Shown one piece after another: positions 1 to 5,708 of a DNA stretch of 11,929 nucleotides (position 1 is its first letter; each line of letters begins with the position of its first letter). The stretch lies in assembly GCA_019745755.1 (NCBI GenBank), contig JAIESS010000069.1, forward strand, positions 1 to 11,929, in the 5' to 3' direction. The notes below the pieces were generated by a model. That model searched no databases, was not told where the DNA came from, and was given only the letters and a program-made list of their open reading frames with translations. Origin of the DNA: Alphaproteobacteria bacterium. GTDB lineage: Bacteria; Pseudomonadota; Alphaproteobacteria; Paracaedibacterales; JAKBAR01. The position numbers and the translations under genes were made by a program.

Positions 1-10
1 AAATATTTAC

Positions 11-727
11 TTATTCGCTCTTGCATGCGCTTATGAATGCCTTAAAAAGATGAGTATCGAGGGAGATAATGCCATACTCGGGATGCCATTGTACACCCAC
101 ACAAAAAGTGTCGCCTTTATATTCAACACCCTCAACAATACCATCAGGCGCAATGGATGAAACACGAAGCCCCTCCCCCACCCTATCCACAGCCTGATGA
201 TGCACAGAATTAACGGCCATGGCTTTTATTTCAGGATTAAGCTTACAAAGAAGACTGTCCTTATAGATAGTAATCGGATGGAAGGCCTTATTATAAGGTG
301 CTGATTGCTTATGAGGAATGGCTTCGGGTTTATGGCTTGGAATATCTTGAATAAGGGTCCCGCCAAGCATGACATTAATAAGTTGCATCCCCCCACAAAT
401 ACCAAAAATGGGCTTACCCTGATCAAAACATGCCCTGGCCATGGCAAGCTCAAAATCTGTGCGCTCAACCTTAAGGGTCACCGTCGGATGAATGTTATCG
501 TCACCATAAAGATGTGGCGGAATATCAAACCCCCCACCAGTAAGGATTAAACCATCAATACGGGAAGCATAGACATCTACAGCATCTATACAATGGGGCA
601 ATGGCAAAGGCACCCCCCCCGCATCCGTCACAGAGGCGCAATAATTTTGCCGAAGCGCGTACCATGGCACGGTAGCGTATCCACCCGCTCCTTCTGAATC
701 AAGTGTAATGCCTATGACAGATTTCAT
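11..727 (-). CDS. Class I glutamine amidotransferase-like hydrolase (peptidase C26, gamma-glutamyl-GABA hydrolase family)
   Basis: This is a cytosolic hydrolase of the PuuD-like family, whose members cleave gamma-glutamyl amides such as gamma-glutamyl-GABA; the true substrate cannot be told from sequence. The 238-residue protein shows the whole fold: N-terminal VIGITLD strand, a LILTGGG oxyanion loop near residue 64, the nucleophile elbow FGICGGMQ with Cys111, and VGVQWHPE with His215 and Glu217 completing the triad. The residue after the nucleophile is Gly, where family members usually have Arg (CRG), so substrate preference may differ. I chose the ATG at 727 because the protein then begins MKSVIGITLD, as homologues do, with a GGA seven bases upstream; an ATG at 739 would add four residues and has no ribosome site. 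It is divergent from the LdtR-like gene. The family is certain; the PuuD function is only likely. Confidence 0.88.
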   Translation of the reverse strand: MKSVIGITLDSEGAGGYATVPWYALRQNYCASVTDAGGVPLPLPHCIDAVDVYASRIDGLILTGGGFDIPPHLYGDDNIHPTVTLKVERTDFELAMARACFDQGKPIFGICGGMQLINVMLGGTLIQDIPSHKPEAIPHKQSAPYNKAFHPITIYKDSLLCKLNPEIKAMAVNSVHHQAVDRVGEGLRVSSIAPDGIVEGVEYKGDTFCVGVQWHPEYGIISLDTHLFKAFISACKSE

Positions 728-874
728 CGGTAATTCCATAAAATTTTATATGTATTATCATTGTATTGTAGTATATAAAGACAGAACGAGGTTAATTTCT
801 CTATATTTTTTAAAAATAGCAAAAAAAATTGATTTTAACGACATTTTTTTTGATTTGGAAGCAAAATTATTCTT

Positions 875-887
875 TTTGTTAAACAAA
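875..887. repeat. 13-base perfect palindrome TTTGTTAAACAAA
   Basis: Six bases on each side of a central A are perfectly complementary. It lies about 60 bases upstream of the LdtR-like gene and overlaps the first half of the TTAA-N7-TTAA motif. In DNA this AT-rich it may be chance, but its place in a divergent promoter region makes an operator possible. Confidence 0.35.
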
Positions 888-894
888 TTTTAAC
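879..894 (+). promoter_or_regulatory. Candidate CtrA box upstream of ldtR (TTAA-N7-TTAAC)
   Basis: TTAA at 879-882 and TTAAC at 890-894 are separated by exactly seven bases, which matches the alphaproteobacterial CtrA full-site consensus. The right half overlaps the proposed -35 element, the position from which CtrA usually activates. That CtrA exists in this organism is inferred from the class, not seen here. Confidence 0.4.
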
Positions 895-916
895 TTACGT
901 CAGGTAAAACTATAAG
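889..916 (+). promoter_or_regulatory. Candidate promoter of ldtR
   Basis: A weak -35 TTTAAC (889-894) lies 16 bases before a -10 TATAAG (911-916), giving a predicted start near 923 and a short leader with GAGGA at 939-943 before the ATG at 948. The spacer contains the dyad TTAC-N5-GTAA. Confidence 0.4.
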
Positions 917-920
917 TAAG
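894..920. promoter_or_regulatory. Candidate operator: CTTAC / GTAA / GTAAG dyads
   Basis: TTAC (895-898) and GTAA (904-907) form a 13-base dyad with a five-base centre, and an outer CTTAC (894-898) pairs with GTAAG (916-920). The dyads sit between the -35 and the transcript start of a MarR-family gene. MarR proteins bind such dyads and often control their own and divergent genes, so autoregulation is a reasonable inference. Confidence 0.4.
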
Positions 921-947
921 ATGTAACCACTATCAGATGAGGAATCT

Positions 948-1403
948 ATGAAGGAAGCCTATTTTGAGTCAGTTGTCATGATTGAACGACTGCATCGCCT
1001 TTTCCTAGAAGTTGTAAAAGTCGAACTTGATCGCATGAACATTCGCGACATCAATAACGTACAAGCACTTGTCTTGTATAATATTGGTCAGGATCAAGTC
1101 ACCGTGGGTGAGCTCACCAACCGTGGCTATTATTTAGGATCCAACGTGTCGTACAACCTACGCAAGATGGTTCAAAATAATTACATTCAACAAGAGCCAT
1201 CCCCCCATGATCGCAGGTCAAGCCATGTCAAGCTTTCGACCAAAGGGTCTGATTTGTACAACAAGATTGACAAGATCATGGCGTTGCACTCAACCCATCT
1301 TGAAAAAGAATCTGGCGATAAGAATATGCCTCAACATCTTGGGCAAATGCTTAAAAAGCTTGAACTCTTTTGGGGTAACTTACTCGCACGGGAGCTGCGC
1401 TAA
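948..1403 (+). CDS. ldtR: LdtR-like MarR-family transcriptional regulator
   Basis: This is a 151-residue winged helix-turn-helix DNA-binding protein, expected to act as a dimer. It closely resembles LdtR of Candidatus Liberibacter asiaticus as I recall it: the stretch DINNVQALVLYNIG (34-47), VGELTNRGYYLGSNVSYNL (53-71) with the recognition helix, and the wing at DRRSSHVKLSTKG (88-100) are the family's signature blocks. In Liberibacter LdtR regulates an L,D-transpeptidase gene and osmotic tolerance; that role is transferred here by similarity only. The first helix (MIERLHRLFLEVVKVELDR) and last helix (LKKLELFWGNLLARELR) form the dimer interface. GAGGA at 939-943 supports the start. The long divergent spacer with dyads suggests self-regulation. 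No L,D-transpeptidase gene lies in the window. The family call is firm; orthology is likely. Confidence 0.85.
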   Translation: MKEAYFESVVMIERLHRLFLEVVKVELDRMNIRDINNVQALVLYNIGQDQVTVGELTNRGYYLGSNVSYNLRKMVQNNYIQQEPSPHDRRSSHVKLSTKGSDLYNKIDKIMALHSTHLEKESGDKNMPQHLGQMLKKLELFWGNLLARELR

Positions 1404-1408
1404 GATTC

Positions 1409-1459
1409 AGATGCCTTACCGTGACAGAAGTTTGAGAAGATATGGCATCTATTTTTTTT
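1409..1459 (+). terminator. Possible terminator between ldtR and pth
   Basis: AGATGCC (1409-1415) can pair with GGCATCT (1444-1450), followed after one base by eight T. The 28-base loop is unusually long for an intrinsic terminator and the right arm overlaps the pth stop codon, so this is tentative. Its position between the converging genes is right. Confidence 0.35.
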
Positions 1460-2039
1460 CAAGCTCTTTTACGGCAAGATGATAACTATTGAGCCATTTT
1501 GCTGTATCCTCCCCAAGGAGGGACGGTAGAGTTTTGCCAAGTGTCCACAACATAGGCTCGAGCCAGTTTTGGTCATTTTTTGAAAAATTCGTCAGCACAA
1601 AATGGCTGACCAAATCTTTGTGCCCTGGATGTCCTATTCCAAGTCTAATGCGAGTGTAGGCAGCTCCCATATGCTGATCAATACTTTTGAGGCCATTATG
1701 TCCACCATCTCCGCCACCCACTTTTACTTTTAGCTTTTCAGGCACCAACGCCAGATCATCATGAACAACGTAGAGATGGTTGAGTGGGATTTTATAAAAA
1801 CGCATGAGAGCAGCCACAGGACCACCCGATAGATTCATATACGTCATGGGCTTAAAAAGGAAGATATCCTTTCCATCAAGACGTAGTGCTGTAAGATGCC
1901 CTTGAAACTTCTCAACATAACGCGGTACATCGTGATATTTCGCCACAGCATCAATGGCAAGGAAACCAATATTGTGGCGATTCAAAACATATTTATCACC
2001 GGGATTACCAAGGCCAACAAGAACATAAGGGTGAGACAT
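1449..2039 (-). CDS. pth: Peptidyl-tRNA hydrolase (Pth)
   Basis: Pth cleaves the ester bond of peptidyl-tRNAs released prematurely from ribosomes, recycling tRNA in the cytosol; it is essential in many bacteria. The 196-residue length is typical. Key motifs are all present: VGLGNPG with Asn12, NRHNIGF with the catalytic His22, KPMTYMNLSG with Asn69, the VVHDDL strand with Asp94, and GGGDGGHNGLKS with Asn115. The ATG at 2039 gives the usual short N-terminus before VLVGLGNPG, but no close Shine-Dalgarno is visible; an AGGAAAG lies about 25 bases upstream, too far to be used. In many bacteria pth directly follows rplY. Here rplY is on the same strand about 2 kb upstream, separated by an oppositely oriented peptidase gene, so pth must have its own promoter. 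Confidence 0.96.
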   Translation of the reverse strand: MSHPYVLVGLGNPGDKYVLNRHNIGFLAIDAVAKYHDVPRYVEKFQGHLTALRLDGKDIFLFKPMTYMNLSGGPVAALMRFYKIPLNHLYVVHDDLALVPEKLKVKVGGGDGGHNGLKSIDQHMGAAYTRIRLGIGHPGHKDLVSHFVLTNFSKNDQNWLEPMLWTLGKTLPSLLGEDTAKWLNSYHLAVKELEKK

Positions 2040-2076
2040 AAATCAGTGTCGTACGCGGATAAAAACTTTCCTGATG

Positions 2077-2106
2077 TTAACGGTTTCTCAACCCTTTTCA
2101 TAGAAT
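2077..2106 (+). promoter_or_regulatory. Weak candidate promoter for the S8 peptidase gene
   Basis: TTAACG (2077-2082) and TAGAAT (2101-2106) with an 18-base spacer would start transcription near 2113, downstream of the ATG at 2108. This fits the choice of the ATG at 2132. Both hexamers are imperfect. Confidence 0.25.
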
Positions 2107-2116
2107 AATGAACATG

Positions 2117-2122
2117 AAGGGA
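2117..2122 (+). promoter_or_regulatory. Ribosome binding site deciding the S8 peptidase start
   Basis: AAGGGA lies nine bases before the ATG at 2132. The in-frame ATGs at 2108 and 2114 have no such site, and only the start at 2132 puts the signal peptide at the very N-terminus. Confidence 0.6.
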
Positions 2123-2131
2123 AATTATACG

Positions 2132-3943
2132 ATGACACACATTTTCAAACACTTCCCGTTAGCCATTGCACTCATGATAGGAACAGCTTATGCAATGGAC
2201 ATCGCCCCCCAAGAAATACATTCTAATCCCCCTACACAATTAGCTGAAGATGGATTACCAGAGGATGTGAATGAGAGGAATGAGCTTTTGGCTAATATGC
2301 ACATGAATAACTATACGATGGCTTTAGAATACGCCACAGATTGGAGGCTCGAGTACCCCAATAACCCTTTTAGAAAACACTACAAATACCGCCCAGATCA
2401 AGATAACGATGAAGCAGTAAAAATTCGTGAATCAATTGACGCTATATCTCGAAAGATCGCATCAGACATTGAAGAAACGGATCATATTCTCAAAAATATG
2501 TCTCAATACAAAAACTTCATGCTCCGTGAAGCAACAAAATATCAAAATATGATAGACTCCTTAAAAGCAGGAAAATTCCCGGCGGCATATTACCTGCCCC
2601 GTGCAAGAAAAAATGCCAATGACCTTATTGGTGCAAGTAAATTTCAAAAGGACTCCTACCACAATCAAGAAGTGATCGTATTGGAGGACAGTCGCACTGC
2701 CTCATCTCCGTATCTCAATTATACCAATAAGGAAAATTCCCTCCAGCCTTCAGAACCTTTAGAAGAAGGGGATAATGAGGCTACAGAGCACACTAAATCC
2801 GTCAGTGGTGTTATCGGAACACGTAATACCCCCATCACAGATCGAACAAAAAGCAACATGCCTGATATTAACAATCATTTCAAAGGGGTGGCACCGGGCG
2901 TTAGCATCACCCAAATAATACCAGATACTCTGTACGATGGTGATAGTGTTTATACATACTTTTCCGATGAGACATTGTCAGTATTAAAAAAAACAAAAGC
3001 ACGCGTAATTAATCTGAGTGTAGGGATAAACATTTATATGCCCTGTCGTTCAAGTGATCTCTCTCAATTATCAGAGGATGAACAAGCAATGTGCCATTCT
3101 TTGGAGGAATTTTTTAATATTATTGAGGAGCGCGACATGATCATTGTTGAGGCCGCCGGCAACGAAGGGCTTATGCTTGAAAAAGTAGATCCAAAAACAG
3201 GTAAACCAGAGACAGATTTACGGTTAGGTATGCCAGGGCTACAATATCTCAATCCATCTCATCCTCAATTTACAAGCTATCGCAAGAATTTGGTGGATTT
3301 AGAAGATGTAGCCCATGTCATTCCACAACTCAAAGACCGGGTGATTTTTGTGGGGGAATTAATGGACAACGGTATTGTACCAAGTAACATAAGCTCCCTC
3401 CCCGGGGCCTTAGCTAATGATTTTATTTTTGCACCTCGTGGCATGACCCTCGTCTCACCGGCAAAAGATATGGATAAAGAGATAAAAGAGAGAAAGGAAA
3501 AAATCTCTACGGCTCTTACTAACCTTAAAAATTTAGTTCCAGAACTCCCACTAGATGATGCAATAAAAAATCTTTTTGAATTAACGACCCCAAAGTGGGA
3601 ATGGAAGAACATCCAGGATTTCGCCGCATTTGGCGGCACATCGGGGGCTGCACCACGTGTATCGGGAGCACTTATTATCCTCCATCAAAAATTCCCAGAT
3701 CTGCCCATGACAACCATACGTAAATGCCTCCTTGAATCAGGGTATCCGTTTTGGAAGGAACTCCCCAAAAAGCTCTTTGCCTGGGTAAGACGCGTTTCTA
3801 TGAACCCAGATGGTAGCCTTACAGACTATGGTAAGATGTTATTTGGTCACGGCCGCCTCGACGTAGAAGCAGCATACCATGCTTGCCGTACTGAACAAGA
3901 CAAGCTACGCGCCAGGTCATGGACTGGTAACAAAAAGAAATAG
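2132..3943 (+). CDS. Secreted subtilisin-like serine peptidase (S8 family)
   Basis: This 603-residue protein begins with a signal peptide (FPLAIALMIGTAYA, cleavage near residue 21), so it should leave the cytoplasm. Residues of about 22-180 are charged, mostly helical and unlike known domains, perhaps a propeptide. The S8 catalytic domain then follows in subtilisin order: Asp186 in VIVLEDS, His220 in EHTKSVSGVIG, the ARVINLSVG strand, the oxyanion Asn344 in EAAGNEG, and Ser504 in GGTSGAAPRVSG, with the family's closing GHGRLDVEAAY. The triad is complete, but the contexts around Asp (no Gly after DS) and His (HTKS rather than HGTH) are atypical. About 160 residues lie between Asn344 and Ser504, far more than in subtilisin, including a lysine/glutamate-rich helix near 447-462. 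Substrate unknown; secretion and proteolysis are inferred. It interrupts the usual rplY-pth pair. Confidence 0.85.
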   Translation: MTHIFKHFPLAIALMIGTAYAMDIAPQEIHSNPPTQLAEDGLPEDVNERNELLANMHMNNYTMALEYATDWRLEYPNNPFRKHYKYRPDQDNDEAVKIRESIDAISRKIASDIEETDHILKNMSQYKNFMLREATKYQNMIDSLKAGKFPAAYYLPRARKNANDLIGASKFQKDSYHNQEVIVLEDSRTASSPYLNYTNKENSLQPSEPLEEGDNEATEHTKSVSGVIGTRNTPITDRTKSNMPDINNHFKGVAPGVSITQIIPDTLYDGDSVYTYFSDETLSVLKKTKARVINLSVGINIYMPCRSSDLSQLSEDEQAMCHSLEEFFNIIEERDMIIVEAAGNEGLMLEKVDPKTGKPETDLRLGMPGLQYLNPSHPQFTSYRKNLVDLEDVAHVIPQLKDRVIFVGELMDNGIVPSNISSLPGALANDFIFAPRGMTLVSPAKDMDKEIKERKEKISTALTNLKNLVPELPLDDAIKNLFELTTPKWEWKNIQDFAAFGGTSGAAPRVSGALIILHQKFPDLPMTTIRKCLLESGYPFWKELPKKLFAWVRRVSMNPDGSLTDYGKMLFGHGRLDVEAAYHACRTEQDKLRARSWTGNKKK

Positions 3944-3950
3944 CGCGCAT

Positions 3951-3974
3951 AAAAAACCCCGGATATACCGGGGT
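3951..3974 (-). terminator. Rho-independent terminator of rplY
   Basis: A seven-base stem ACCCCGG / CCGGGGT (3956-3962 and 3968-3974) encloses a five-base loop. Read on the minus strand it is followed by TTTTTT (complement of 3951-3956), a textbook intrinsic terminator just after rplY. On the plus strand the hairpin follows the S8 gene but lacks a T run, so it works there weakly if at all. Confidence 0.85.
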
Positions 3975-3998
3975 GTTAAAAATAAGCTTTAAAAATAA

Positions 3999-4598
3999 CT
4001 ATTCAGCTTCTTCAGTGCTTGCCTCTTTATCAGCTTTTGGCATTACAACGGTGGCAAGCGTATTGTCACGTTCAGCATGAGCTGCCACAACACCTGCCGG
4101 CAGTTTAATATCCGTCAAGTGAATGCCCTTACTAATATCCATGGCAGACAAATCAATATTGAGCGATTCCGGCACAGCATCGGGAGAGGCAACAATTTCC
4201 AAACTATGGTGAACGATGTTAAGAATACCGCCACGCTTTAAGGCAGGTGCCTTATCTTCGTTAATAAAATGAAGAGGAAGATGAACGTGAATCTTTGTTC
4301 CCTTTGTCACGCGCATAAAATCAACATGAAGTGGATTATCCGTCACCGCATGAAGCTGAACGTCTTTTACGATAACCTGTTCTTTTTGACCTTCAATATC
4401 CAAATGAAAAAGGCGGCTGAAAAAACCAGGCCTATGAAGCTCTTTGCTAAGCACTTTTGGATCAATGGCAATACCTTCAGGAGCTTTATTCGCACCATAA
4501 AGAACACCTGGCACCATACCTGCATTACGGCAAGAACGAGCGGCACCCGTCCCAAAATCATTACGTTTTTTAATTGAAAGCGTTTCTTGACCGCTCAT
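3999..4598 (-). CDS. rplY: 50S ribosomal protein L25, long Ctc/TL5 form
   Basis: L25 binds 5S rRNA in the large ribosomal subunit. The 199-residue protein is the two-domain Ctc form. The N-terminal L25 barrel (about 1-95) holds KRNDFGTGAARSCRNAGMVPGVLYG and the VIVKDVQLHAVTDNPLHVDF block. The C-terminal TL5-like domain (about 96-185) contains FINEDKAPALKRGGILNIV and the run IDLSAMDISKGIHLTDIKLP, followed by an acidic tail. An upstream in-frame ATG at 4631 would add eleven residues, but a GGAGA six bases before the ATG at 4598 and homologous N-termini favour 4598. A strong promoter precedes it and a strong terminator follows it, so it is transcribed alone, unlike the common rplY-pth operon. 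Confidence 0.96.
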   Translation of the reverse strand: MSGQETLSIKKRNDFGTGAARSCRNAGMVPGVLYGANKAPEGIAIDPKVLSKELHRPGFFSRLFHLDIEGQKEQVIVKDVQLHAVTDNPLHVDFMRVTKGTKIHVHLPLHFINEDKAPALKRGGILNIVHHSLEIVASPDAVPESLNIDLSAMDISKGIHLTDIKLPAGVVAAHAERDNTLATVVMPKADKEASTEEAE

Positions 4599-4604
4599 TA
4601 TAGT

Positions 4605-4609
4605 TCTCC
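4605..4609 (-). promoter_or_regulatory. Ribosome binding site deciding the rplY start
   Basis: On the minus strand GGAGA lies six bases before the ATG at 4598, selecting it over the ATG at 4631, which has no comparable site. Confidence 0.75.
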
Positions 4610-4631
4610 GGTAAACATAAAAATTAAGCAC

Positions 4632-4660
4632 ACTATATAAAATATTGAAATGAAATGCAA
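4632..4660 (-). promoter_or_regulatory. Sigma-70-type promoter of rplY
   Basis: On the minus strand TTGCAT (4655-4660) and TATAGT (4632-4637) are separated by exactly 17 bases, a strong match to the housekeeping consensus. Transcription is predicted to start near 4625, leaving a leader of about 27 bases with GGAGA. Confidence 0.7.
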
Positions 4661-4723
4661 CGACTAATGCTCATTTTTCAAGACATTTAGCGAGAAAGAG
4701 CCCTCTAGCATTACCTGTAAAGT

Positions 4724-4735
4724 TCTAAATTTAGA
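4724..4735. repeat. 12-base perfect palindrome TCTAAATTTAGA
   Basis: This perfect dyad lies about 65 bases upstream of the rplY -35 element and about 60 bases downstream of the small cysteine-rich gene. It lacks a T run suited to termination. It could be a regulator site for rplY, but nothing else supports that. Confidence 0.35.
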
Positions 4736-4792
4736 CAAAAAATTTCTTTCGGTGAAGGACCCTTTTTTCACAAAAATTATAACACTTCATTC

Positions 4793-4942
4793 TTACGCCT
4801 TTTCTTTTTCTGCATGTTTTTTTGGCTCATTTTGGGCGTCGGATGTTTTTTTATCCTTATCACAGCTAGAACAACACTGTTCCGCATGAGCAACGCCAGT
4901 ACTCAAAACACCCATTAAAATCATTATTACATATATTTTCAT
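4793..4942 (-). CDS. Small secreted cysteine-containing peptide, function unknown
   Basis: This predicted product of 49 residues has a clear signal peptide (MKIYVIMILMGVLSTGVAHA) with an AHA cleavage site. The mature part is only about 29 residues, starting EQCCSSC and continuing as a very hydrophilic lysine/glutamate-rich tail. The three cysteines (23, 24, 27) include a CxxC. I recognise no family. The start at 4942 is favoured by AAGGA seven bases upstream; a second ATG at 4945 is also possible. That ribosome site overlaps the stop codon of the upstream gene (4953-4955), which implies translational coupling and a shared operon. Having its own signal peptide argues against its being a frameshifted tail of the upstream gene. 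Metal binding or disulfide chemistry would fit, but is speculation. Confidence 0.6.
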   Translation of the reverse strand: MKIYVIMILMGVLSTGVAHAEQCCSSCDKDKKTSDAQNEPKKHAEKEKA

Positions 4943-4949
4943 CATCAAA

Positions 4950-4954
4950 TCCTT
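4950..4954 (-). promoter_or_regulatory. Ribosome binding site overlapping the upstream stop codon
   Basis: On the minus strand AAGGA shares two bases with the TAA (4953-4955) of the preceding gene and stands seven bases before the ATG at 4942. The arrangement is typical of coupled translation of two small genes. Confidence 0.6.
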
Positions 4955-5513
4955 ATTGAGAAGATCGGTCAAGAAGCTTTTGGGCAACCTCGTTAAGATC
5001 TGGGTTTAAATAAATAATACCACCAAACATCTCTTCGCCACCAAAAACAGCAACACCGTCACTATGATTACAAATAAATGTCTTATAATCACCAGACGTC
5101 AATTGCGCATAACCAAAGTGCTTCACAAGGGGGCACAAGATACATTGAAGCTGCTCCACAGGATTTTCTTTATGTTTTTTAAGCTGTTCATAAGTAATCG
5201 ACATGTTGATATTATGGCTCTCCAGAGACATCTCCCCCCTTTTTTGCTCAATGTCCTCTTTGAGTCCCCACATAAGCGTCAAAAAAGCATCTTTATATTT
5301 CACCATGGGCTCTGCTACAACCTCTGCAAAGGTGTTTTTTAGATAAGAAAGCTGCTTGCAGGGGCATTGAGGTAAATTGATGGTCGGTATTTCGATGCGA
5401 GCTGCCTGCCCCGCAAGAGCAGAGCACCCACAATCCTTCAAGTAACTCTGCTCTGCCCCAAAGACAGACTGACAATAGAACATCAGAAGTGTAAAAAAAA
5501 GACGATTTCTCAT
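4953..5513 (-). CDS. Secreted cysteine-rich protein, function unknown
   Basis: A 186-residue protein with an N-terminal signal peptide (MRNRLFFTLLMFYCQSVFG, cleavage near residue 19) and no later membrane segment, so probably periplasmic or exported. The mature part has seven cysteines arranged as CGC (28, 30), CPC (50, 52), CILC (124, 127) and a single Cys148. The middle (about 60-115) is mostly helical and charged; the C-terminal part has a glycine-rich FGGEEMFGGIIYLNP segment. I do not recognise a family. The start at 5513 is set by GGAGA seven bases upstream and the signal peptide; an ATG at 5549 would add twelve hydrophilic residues in front of it. It forms a coupled pair with the small cysteine-rich gene and is divergent from hemA. 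Paired CxC motifs could bind a metal or form disulfides; both are inference. Confidence 0.7.
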   Translation of the reverse strand: MRNRLFFTLLMFYCQSVFGAEQSYLKDCGCSALAGQAARIEIPTINLPQCPCKQLSYLKNTFAEVVAEPMVKYKDAFLTLMWGLKEDIEQKRGEMSLESHNINMSITYEQLKKHKENPVEQLQCILCPLVKHFGYAQLTSGDYKTFICNHSDGVAVFGGEEMFGGIIYLNPDLNEVAQKLLDRSSQ

Positions 5514-5520
5514 GAACAGT

Positions 5521-5525
5521 TCTCC
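5521..5525 (-). promoter_or_regulatory. Ribosome binding site deciding the start of the cysteine-rich gene
   Basis: GGAGA on the minus strand lies seven bases before the ATG at 5513 and selects it over the upstream ATG at 5549. Confidence 0.65.
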
Positions 5526-5643
5526 GCAGGAATGGATATTTGCTCTCATTAAACATCATTTTTGAATTGTTAGCGATGCGGCAAAACGTCGTGACTGGCC
5601 TTTTTTGATTTTTCTTAAAATTCTTAACGATTTAGAGTGAATC

Positions 5644-5658
5644 TTAAGATGACATTAA
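5644..5658 (+). promoter_or_regulatory. Candidate CtrA box overlapping the hemA -35
   Basis: TTAA (5644-5647) and TTAA (5655-5658) are separated by exactly seven bases (GATGACA), which include most of the proposed hemA -35 hexamer. This is the usual place for an activating CtrA site. It could also serve the divergent cysteine-rich operon. Confidence 0.4.
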
Positions 5659-5676
5659 GGAAAAGGTGCTTATAAT
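5649..5676 (+). promoter_or_regulatory. Sigma-70-type promoter of hemA
   Basis: ATGACA (5649-5654), five of six matches to the -35 consensus, and a perfect TATAAT (5671-5676) are separated by 16 bases. Transcription is predicted near 5683, about 26 bases before the first possible start codon. Confidence 0.75.
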
Positions 5677-5708
5677 AGTTCTATTCATATTTTAGGTCAG
5701 TAGCGTCA

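Noticed and set aside
708..893. Plus-strand ORF of 61 codons in the AT-rich spacer before ldtR.
   Set aside because: It is Phe/Ile/Lys/Tyr-rich as expected of random AT-rich DNA, overlaps the hydrolase gene start, and covers likely promoter DNA.
2132..3943. First thought that the S8 protein lacks the catalytic histidine.
   Set aside because: The catalytic His in HGTHVAG is the first one; it aligns with His220 in HTKSVSG, so the triad is complete.
4745..4785. GGT/ACC and GTGAA/TTCAC dyads after the small cysteine-rich gene as a terminator.
   Set aside because: Stems are short, partly exclusive, and the T run is on the wrong side for the minus-strand transcript.
4793..5513. The two overlapping minus-strand frames could be one gene broken by a frameshift.
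   Set aside because: The downstream frame has its own signal peptide and a well-placed ribosome site at the upstream stop codon, so two coupled genes explain it better.
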